This document shows positions 30,421-35,376 of a DNA stretch of 35,376 bases, in pieces. The notes under the pieces are model-generated. The model saw nothing but the letters and a program-made list of their open reading frames with translations. It did no database searches and had not been told where the DNA came from. The stretch comes from Nesterenkonia sp. E16_10. Its GTDB lineage: Bacteria > Actinomycetota > Actinomycetes > Actinomycetales > Micrococcaceae. A program made the position numbers and the translations under genes. The DNA is taken from assembly GCF_017347085.1 (NCBI RefSeq), contig NZ_JADPSA010000041.1, positions 1 to 35,376 of the forward strand, given 5' to 3'. The stretch's first letter is position 1. The number at the start of each line of letters is the position of its first letter.

Positions 30421-31201
30421 TCAGATTGTATTTTGGCCGGGGGTTTCGTTGTCCGGAGGTGTTCTAGTCCGCAGCGCGTCCGCAGTAGGTTCTAACCGGT
30501 CCCCCAGATCCGCGTAATCATCCTCAAATAGGTCCGCGTAGTTGTTGAGAGTGATGGTTGCATCAGCGTGGCCCATTGCCCGCTGGAGCTGCTCCACGTT
30601 CGCCCCGGCCTGAATCGCGAGACTCGCATAGGTGTGCCTGAGATCGTGAATTACACGGTTCTCGGCGTCAGGAATCCCGGCGCGCGTTAGTGCTGGCCGG
30701 TAGACGCGGTGAATCCAGTTGGTCCCGTGCAGTGGCCTCCCCTGCCCGTTGGTGAAGATGTCAGCGCCCGAGGCCTTCCCGATGCCGACATGCTCCAGCT
30801 CGCCTCTCAGGAAAGGCGGGAAGGGCACCCAGCGCGCTTCATGGCTCTTGGGAGTCTCCTCGCGGATAGACCCCCCGGCTTCACTGTAGGTCCGGTTCAC
30901 ATGCAGTCTGCGCCGCTTATGGTCCACTGCTTTCACGGTGAGCGCGATTGCTTCGCCCCAGCGGAGCCCGGTGTATCCAAGCACCAGTGTTAGTGCCCGA
31001 TCAGCGTCGTCGCTCATGGTGTTTGCGAGGGCGTGCAGTTGATCTCTACTAAGACTCATCCCCTGCCGTGGCTGACCTGGTCTCGGCAGCTTGACGTGTT
31101 CCATCGGATTTCGCGCGATCAGCCGGTCCTGAACTGCACTGTCGAGGGCCATGGAGAATATGCGGCCCGTTTTCCGCGCCGACCCTGAGCTAAGTCCGTC
31201 C
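30421..31201 (-). pseudogene. int: Tyrosine recombinase/integrase, N-terminus cut off by IS3
   Basis: The visible 259 residues begin in the core-binding domain (GLSSGSARKTGRIFSMALDS) and keep the whole catalytic domain: Arg in YTGLRWGEA, HDLRHTYAS, GHADATITL and the Tyr in NNYADLF. The stop lies 14 bases from the tRNA core, reading toward it, which is the normal place for a tRNA-specific integrase. At 31201 the frame runs into the end of the IS3 element, and everything beyond, up to 31587, is antisense to the transposase. About 120-140 N-terminal residues, including the arm-binding domain, are missing, and no matching piece is found right of the IS. The gene is probably inactive. Confidence 0.9.
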
Positions 31202-31242
31202 TGAAGCGCCCTGGGTTTCGTTCCGAGTCTCACCAAGGAAAA

Positions 31243-31566
31243 TTGGAACATGCCCAAGAAGTTCACCCCGAGTGCCGTGACCGAGCGGTCCGGTTGGTCT
31301 TCGATCGTCAGGCCGCAGAAGGCGGTCCCAGAGCTGCCTCGATCCGAGCGGTGGCTCTGTCCCTGGGTTGCGCCCCCGAGACCCTTCGAAACTGGTGCAA
31401 TCGGGCGGAGTCCTCCAGCCCCCGCGTGCCGACTGTGACCGGTAGCCAAAGCCTGGAGGAAGAGAACCGACAGCTCCGCCGTGAGCTGGCCGAAACCCGA
31501 CGCGCCAACGAGATCCTCAAGAAGGCTTCGGCTTTTTCGCAGCGGAACTCGACCGCCCCACGATGA
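31243..31566 (+). pseudogene. IS3 orfA (helix-turn-helix transposase subunit), frameshifted
   Basis: The frame contains ECRDRAVRLVFDRQ, the HTH region (SIRAVALSLGCAPETLRNWC) and the leucine-zipper-like LEEENRQLRRELAETRRANEILKKASAF. The natural start is probably the ATG at 31250 (MPKKFTP), which runs in another frame. A one-base deletion near 31268-31270 would join MPKKFTP to ECRDRAV. At the 3' end the T-run at 31533-31537 has five T; six would give the expected ASAFFAAELDRP ending and put orfB in the -1 frame. The only start in the present frame is a TTG at 31243. Both shifts are deduced from the expected IS3 sequence, not from an alignment. Confidence 0.82.
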
Positions 31567-31567
31567 G

Positions 31568-32481
31568 ATGATCCGCTTCATCGACAAGCACCGGGATCAG
31601 TTCGGGGTCGAGGTCATCTGCCGCACACTAAGTGCGACGCAGTGTGGGTTCACCACTTCTCGCGGTTATCGCGCCGCGAAGACCCGTCCAGCTTCCGATC
31701 GGAGTCTGCGCGATGCGGTCCTGGCCGAGGAGCTGCAGCGGATTCACGCCGAGAACTATGGCGTCTACGGCTATCGCAAGATGTGGCATGCCATGCGGCG
31801 TGCTGGTTGGGATGTCGGTCGGGATCAGGTCGCTCGGCTGATGAGGTCCGCAAGCCTGCACGGTGTTCGACGAGGCCGCAGACCGGTCACAACTCGGCCT
31901 TCCATGAAGCCCGATCATCGGCCCGACCTGGTAAAGCGGAAATTTCTCGCCCAGGAGCCGGGCCGGCTCTGGGTTGCTGACATCACCTACGTTCGGATTC
32001 TGACCGGTTTCTGCTATGTCTCGTTCATCACCGATGCCTGCACCCGTGGGATCGTTGGTTGGGCGGTGGCGGCCACCCTGCACACCCAGGCACTGCCGCT
32101 GCAAGCTTTGGAACACGCGCTGCTGAGCACTGATGCTCGTCTGCGAGATGGGCAGCTGGTTCATCACTCGGACAGAGGCGTTCAATACGTCAGCCTGGCT
32201 ACACCGAGACGTTGGCTGACTACGGTGTCGCAGCTTCAGTCGGGTCGGTCGGGGATTCCTATGACAATGCTCTCGCTGAAGCTGTGAATGGTCTCTACAA
32301 GGCAGAGATCATTCACTCTCGTCGCATCTGGCCCTCGGTCACGGCTGTGGAGATAGCCACGATGGATTGGGTGCAGTGGTGGAACACCCGTCGGTTGCAT
32401 GAAAGCCTCGGTTACCGAACTCCTGCGGAAGTGGAAGCCTCCTACACTCAGTCACTGACAGCCGCGCCCGCGGTGGTCTAA
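31568..32481 (+). pseudogene. IS3 orfB (DDE transposase), frameshifted near 32199
   Basis: The frame starts MIRFIDKHRDQFGVEVICRTL and contains the HTH_21 region (YGVYGYRKMWHAM) and the rve integrase core. Catalytic residues are Asp in LWVADITYV, Asp in VHHSDRGVQY and Glu in DNALAEAVNGLYKAE. The first frame ends in nonsense after VQYVSLA. The correct continuation (YTERLADYG up to TAAPAVV) is in the frame beginning at 32200, so one base is missing near 32199. No full-length transposase can be made, unless by compensating slippage. Confidence 0.88.
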
Positions 32482-32508
32482 CCACGGAATGAAACCCAGG
32501 GCGCTTCA

Positions 32509-32797
32509 AATCGACTTCTAACCCAGTCTTACGCGCGTGACGCAGCATAGATGGTCCTGCGCGATAGACCAGCGGCTTGCGGACATCTAATGGACCCCGG
32601 GCTATCGCCTTCAATTGGAACCTGAAAGTCTCAGCGATAGTAGTGATGGATTCACAACAAGGACTATTGACACCGACATGTTTACTTCACTCACTCGATG
32701 AGCTGCTGGCGCAGCGTTGCAACCCTAAAAACCCGGTGAGCCTCTAATGCCAAGCTACCTGTACCGGAGGAGCACCAACTAGAACGTGAGGGCGGGT
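32509..32797. other. Non-coding stretch between IS3 and the lipoprotein gene
   Basis: 289 bases without a supportable gene. On the minus strand an open stretch (32510-32650, ETFRFQLKAIARGPLDV...) could be a remnant, but it runs into the IS and has no recognised family. No terminator or repeat was recognised. Confidence 0.4.
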
Positions 32798-33502
32798 TCA
32801 GTCCTCCCAGTTCGCCTCGTGGGCCTCGTGCATGCTTGAGTGATCAGAGTGACGAGTCGAAAAGCTAGCTGCAATTTCCGCCTCAGGATTTAACTGCTCA
32901 ATCCTGAAAATTCGCCCGCCGTCGTCTGCCCCACCCGTGACATCGAGAGGAGTACGCCGATCAGGGTCATAGGCGGTGGGCTGTTCTCCGTTCGGGCTCA
33001 ACCCGATCTCCTCTAACACCGCTAACGCCTTCTCCTGGGTGTCCTGATTGGCCTCCACGGTAGAGAAGTCGAACTCGACTTCGTAGTAGTAATGATCGGG
33101 ATCGCGGTGACTGGGATACGGGATCCCCGGCCAGTTCAAGAACCTCTCCATATCCCACTCACCACCATCGAGACGAACCACCTCATCGCCGAAATGCTCT
33201 CGCATCACCGAGACTACGTACTCGATCTCCGCGACCTGTTCCTTCTGTATTAGGCCTTCGTTCCAGTCCACCATTGCTTGATCGCCACATTCCTGCTGAG
33301 CCTGGTCACCCTGTTGTTGTGTCCCACCACCAGAGTCTCCGTTATTAACAGGCTCTGACCGTGCATCTGAGCAGGCCGTTATCAAGCCCACCGCTAACAT
33401 CAGCGCCGTCAGTCTGACGAAGTGGGTAGACGACCGGGGCACAGGATTTATCTCCCTATTGTCCACCTGAACTCCTCTGGGGTTTCGCAGCATCTTGCTC
33501 AA
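32798..33502 (-). CDS. Putative secreted lipoprotein
   Basis: 234 residues on the minus strand. After a hydrophilic start of about 28 residues comes a hydrophobic core (VRLTALMLAVGLITAC) with the lipobox LITAC, Cys at about 44. The true start may lie further downstream, closer to the signal peptide. The mature part has a Gly/Gln-rich linker and then an acidic domain with Trp/Tyr-rich stretches (WDMERFLNWPGIPYP, DPDHYYYEVEFDF) and TRHSDHSSMHEAHE at the end. No family is recognised. The gene lies between two IS3-type ends that point toward it, so it may have been moved with them. It shares no clear similarity with the other lipoprotein at 25746-26195. Confidence 0.75.
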   Translation of the reverse strand: MSKMLRNPRGVQVDNREINPVPRSSTHFVRLTALMLAVGLITACSDARSEPVNNGDSGGGTQQQGDQAQQECGDQAMVDWNEGLIQKEQVAEIEYVVSVMREHFGDEVVRLDGGEWDMERFLNWPGIPYPSHRDPDHYYYEVEFDFSTVEANQDTQEKALAVLEEIGLSPNGEQPTAYDPDRRTPLDVTGGADDGGRIFRIEQLNPEAEIAASFSTRHSDHSSMHEAHEANWED

Positions 33503-33582
33503 TGGGGTCTAATCCTCCACGTACTTGTCTGAGGTCAATACTCTTTCGTGATCGCCGACCCCAATGTGGATCAAGTTTCGAT

Positions 33583-33921
33583 TGAAGCGCCCCAGGTTCT
33601 CTGCCGCTGTTAAACGGGCTGCGGCTCACTCACATTAGCTGCGTAGTAAGCGCGCTCGTACTCTACCGGGGTCAGGTTTCCCCGCGTCCCGTGAAGGCGA
33701 CGGTTGTTCGACCAATCGACCCAACCCGCTGTGGCGAACTCGACGTCGGCCAGCTGACGGCAGGGGCCCTCGTGGAAGACATCAGTGCGGATGCACTCGG
33801 TCTTGAACAACCCGATGATGGACTCCATCAGGCTGTTGTCATAGGCATCACCGACGGTGCCGATCGAAGGACGAATGCCTTCGATCTCTAAATGCTCAGT
33901 GAAGCGCACCGAGGTGTATTG
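33583..33921 (-). mobile_element. Second IS3-family element, interrupted by IS30 and continuing past the window
   Basis: The end TGAAGCGCCCCAGG at 33583 resembles the end of the first IS3 copy but diverges after about 10 bases. The element is in minus orientation. Its transposase C-terminus is next to this end; the rest would continue right of position 35376 after the IS30 insertion. Confidence 0.85.
33610..33921 (-). pseudogene. IS3-family transposase, C-terminal part, split by IS30
   Basis: The residues QYTSVRFTEHLEIEGIRPSIGTVGDAYDNSLMESIIGLFKTE carry the second part of the rve core, with the catalytic Glu in NSLMESIIG. They are followed by WVDWSNNRRLHGTRGNLTPVEYERAYYA. The frame should begin with the HSDRGS motif before QYTS, but at the Gln codon (CAA, TTG on the plus strand, 33919-33921) the IS30 end begins. 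The same TTG is repeated at 35374-35376, so the upstream part lies outside the window. The gene was intact in this part before IS30 entered. Confidence 0.9.
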
Positions 33922-35373
33922 GCCGTATTCAACCGATCGTCGCAACACCTACCCGATAGAGGTGTTCGATGGGCACTAGCCCGAGACAAAAGAAGATCAG
34001 GGAAGAACGAGGGCTCATGTTCTCGCCAGGACGCCCCAGCATCGCCTGGCGTCAGGACAGAGTCCGCTTCTGGGAAGCTATCGCGGCCGGCGCGAAGACT
34101 CGAGAAGCCGCGGTCGCCGCTGGGGTTTCAGAGCCGGTAGCTCACCGCTGGTTCAAGCATGCTGGTGGTGTGAATCCACGACTGGCACCCACCACCTCCG
34201 GACGATACCTCTCCTCCGCGGAGCGTGAGGACATCGCGCTATGGCGAGCCCAACAGGTCGGAGTCCGGGACATCGCGAAGCGGCTGGGCCGCAGCCCGTC
34301 GACCATCTCTCGGGAGCTGCGCCGCAACGCCTCCACTCGCACCTACCGACTGGAGTACAAGGCATCAACGGCTCAGTGGCACGCAGAACGCAGAGCCAAG
34401 CGGCCCAAGACCGCGAAGATGGTCACCCACCACCAGTTACGTCAGTACGTCCAGGACAAGCTCAGCGGTGAAATCCTCACCGCCGATGGTGAGATCGTCG
34501 GCCCCACCGGGCCGGTCTGGGGAGGTAAGAACAAACCTCACCGCGGTGACCGAGAATGGGTCACGGGCTGGAGTCCTCAGCAGATCGCTCAGCGTCTTCG
34601 CCTCGACTTTCCCGAGGATGAATCGATGCGCATCTCTCATGAGGCGATCTACCAGGCGTTATACGTCGAGGGCCGCGGCGGCCTTGAGCGCAAGCAGTCC
34701 TGGCATCTGCGCCGAGGCCGGGCTAAGCGGATGCCGCGGGCGAGAACCCGGCAACAAGCCTGGGCTCACGTCACCGAGGAAACAGTGTTGAACAAGCGCC
34801 CTGCGGAGGTCGAAGACCGTAAGATCGCCGGGCACTGGGAAGGGGACCTGATCATCGGGTTGAAGCGTTCAGCGGTCGCCACCTTGATCGAGCGCACTAC
34901 CCGCTACGCGATGCTGGTTCATCTACCGCGCCAGACCGGATACGGGCTGATCCGTCCGACGAAGAACGGCCCGGCACTGGCGGGCTACGGCGCACTGACC
35001 ATGAAGAACGCACTGGCGAGATCGATCACCCCGCTGCCCGAACAGTTGCGCCGGTCCTTGACCTGGGACCGGGGAAAAGAACTCTCTGCTCATGCGCTGC
35101 TGACAAGAGAGACTGGACTGCCCGTCTACTTCGCCGACGCGAAGAGTCCCTGGCAACGTGGATCCAACGAACACCTCAATGGTCTCCTGCGGCAGTACTT
35201 CCCGAAAGGTACTGATCTCTCCAGATGGAACGCCGATGAGATCGCAGCCATCGCCACGGCCTTGAACAACAGGCCTCGAGGCATACTGGGCTGGCGCACC
35301 CCAGCTGAGGCCTTCGCCGATCAACTACGCTCATTGCAACAACAGACTGTTGCGACGATCGGTTGAATACGGC
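33922..35373 (+). mobile_element. IS30-family insertion sequence, intact, with TTG target duplication
   Basis: Perfect 26-bp terminal inverted repeats are at 33922-33947 (GCCGTATTCAACCG...) and 35348-35373. The target duplication TTG is at 33919-33921 and 35374-35376. Total length is 1452 bp. The transposase stop lies inside the right repeat. All signs point to a recent, probably active insertion. Confidence 0.96.
33969..35366 (+). CDS. IS30-family transposase
   Basis: 465 residues (an alternative ATG at 34017 would drop 16 residues). The N-terminal HTH region (AAVAAGVSEPVAHRWFKHAGG) is followed by the IS30-type HTH_38 (YLSSAEREDIALWRAQQVGVRDIAKRLGRSPSTISRELRRN). The DDE domain has HWEGDLIIG (first Asp, about residue 293), LTWDRGKEL (second Asp, about 364) and SPWQRGSNEHLNGLLRQYFPKGTDL (Glu, about 399). 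NRPRGILGWRTPAEAF near the end is characteristic. The frame is full length and uninterrupted. Confidence 0.96.
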   Translation: MGTSPRQKKIREERGLMFSPGRPSIAWRQDRVRFWEAIAAGAKTREAAVAAGVSEPVAHRWFKHAGGVNPRLAPTTSGRYLSSAEREDIALWRAQQVGVRDIAKRLGRSPSTISRELRRNASTRTYRLEYKASTAQWHAERRAKRPKTAKMVTHHQLRQYVQDKLSGEILTADGEIVGPTGPVWGGKNKPHRGDREWVTGWSPQQIAQRLRLDFPEDESMRISHEAIYQALYVEGRGGLERKQSWHLRRGRAKRMPRARTRQQAWAHVTEETVLNKRPAEVEDRKIAGHWEGDLIIGLKRSAVATLIERTTRYAMLVHLPRQTGYGLIRPTKNGPALAGYGALTMKNALARSITPLPEQLRRSLTWDRGKELSAHALLTRETGLPVYFADAKSPWQRGSNEHLNGLLRQYFPKGTDLSRWNADEIAAIATALNNRPRGILGWRTPAEAFADQLRSLQQQTVATIG

Positions 35374-35376
35374 TTG

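Larger units (their letters stand above)
31202..32508 (+). mobile_element. IS3-family insertion sequence, decayed
   Basis: Ends TGAAGCGCCCTGGGTTTC at 31202-31224 and its complement at 32486-32508 match in 22 of 23 positions, giving an element of 1307 bp. It carries overlapping orfA and orfB in plus orientation. The flanks (TCC on the left, AAT on the right) are not a target duplication, and the neighbouring integrase is not continued on the right. A deletion or recombination next to the element therefore followed insertion. Confidence 0.92.

Noticed and set aside
31202-31587. N-terminal 128 residues of the apparent integrase frame
   Set aside because: This part is antisense to IS3 orfA; the integrase homology starts only at the IS border.
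32482-32650. Integrase N-terminal fragment right of the IS3 element
   Set aside because: The minus-strand open stretch shows no similarity to an arm-binding or core-binding domain.

Overview
The window is GC-rich actinobacterial DNA. Gene families, strong GGAGG-type ribosome binding sites and GC-rich codon use fit a Gram-positive actinobacterium; I cannot name the genus. Positions 1 to about 30407 are most of one siphovirus-type prophage, with its early and integration genes lying off the left edge. From about 30408 to the end is a second, decayed stretch full of insertion sequences.

Layout of the prophage. 1-1774 holds the last early-region genes: two Cys-rich small proteins and a membrane protein with a C-terminal zinc finger. 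1913-6819 is the packaging module: HNH nuclease, ParB-methyltransferase fusion, P27 small terminase and large terminase. An opposite-strand EcsC-like accessory gene (2386-3168) sits inside it. 6851-11039 is the HK97-type head module: portal-MuF fusion, prohead protease and major capsid protein, closed by a strong hairpin. 11144-13384 holds connector, stopper, neck, tail-terminator and tail-tube genes. 13492-16682 holds tail assembly chaperones with a canonical GGGAAAA -1 slippery site, and a tape measure protein with four 132-bp repeats. 16679-22865 is the tail tip: Dit, a multidomain Tal-like protein, two small jelly-roll fragments and a GH18-like glycosidase. 22869-24879 is the lysis region: membrane/coiled-coil protein, very acidic small protein, amidase-LysM endolysin and holin.

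Right of the lysis genes is a cargo zone (24979-30145): an unknown Tyr/Trp-rich protein, a divergent lipoprotein, a full-length MmeI-family Type IIL restriction-modification enzyme, and a two-gene operon of unknown small membrane proteins. This is the best candidate for an undescribed prophage-borne defence or exclusion module. The prophage ends at a 47-bp fragment of a tRNA-Thr(CGT) gene (30361-30407), running from the anticodon stem to CCA. This is a classic attachment-site core.

Immediately right of that core lies the C-terminal part of a tyrosine integrase on the minus strand, cut off by an IS3-family element. Late genes on one side of an att core and an integrase on the other is what two elements stacked at one tRNA gene would give. 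It is also how a non-integrated phage genome is arranged. The IS3 element (31202-32508) has matching 23-bp ends, apparent single-base frameshifts in both frames and no target duplication. Beyond it are a lipoprotein gene and a second IS3-type element. That element is split by an intact IS30-family element (33922-35373) with perfect 26-bp ends and a TTG target duplication that ends exactly at the last base of the window.
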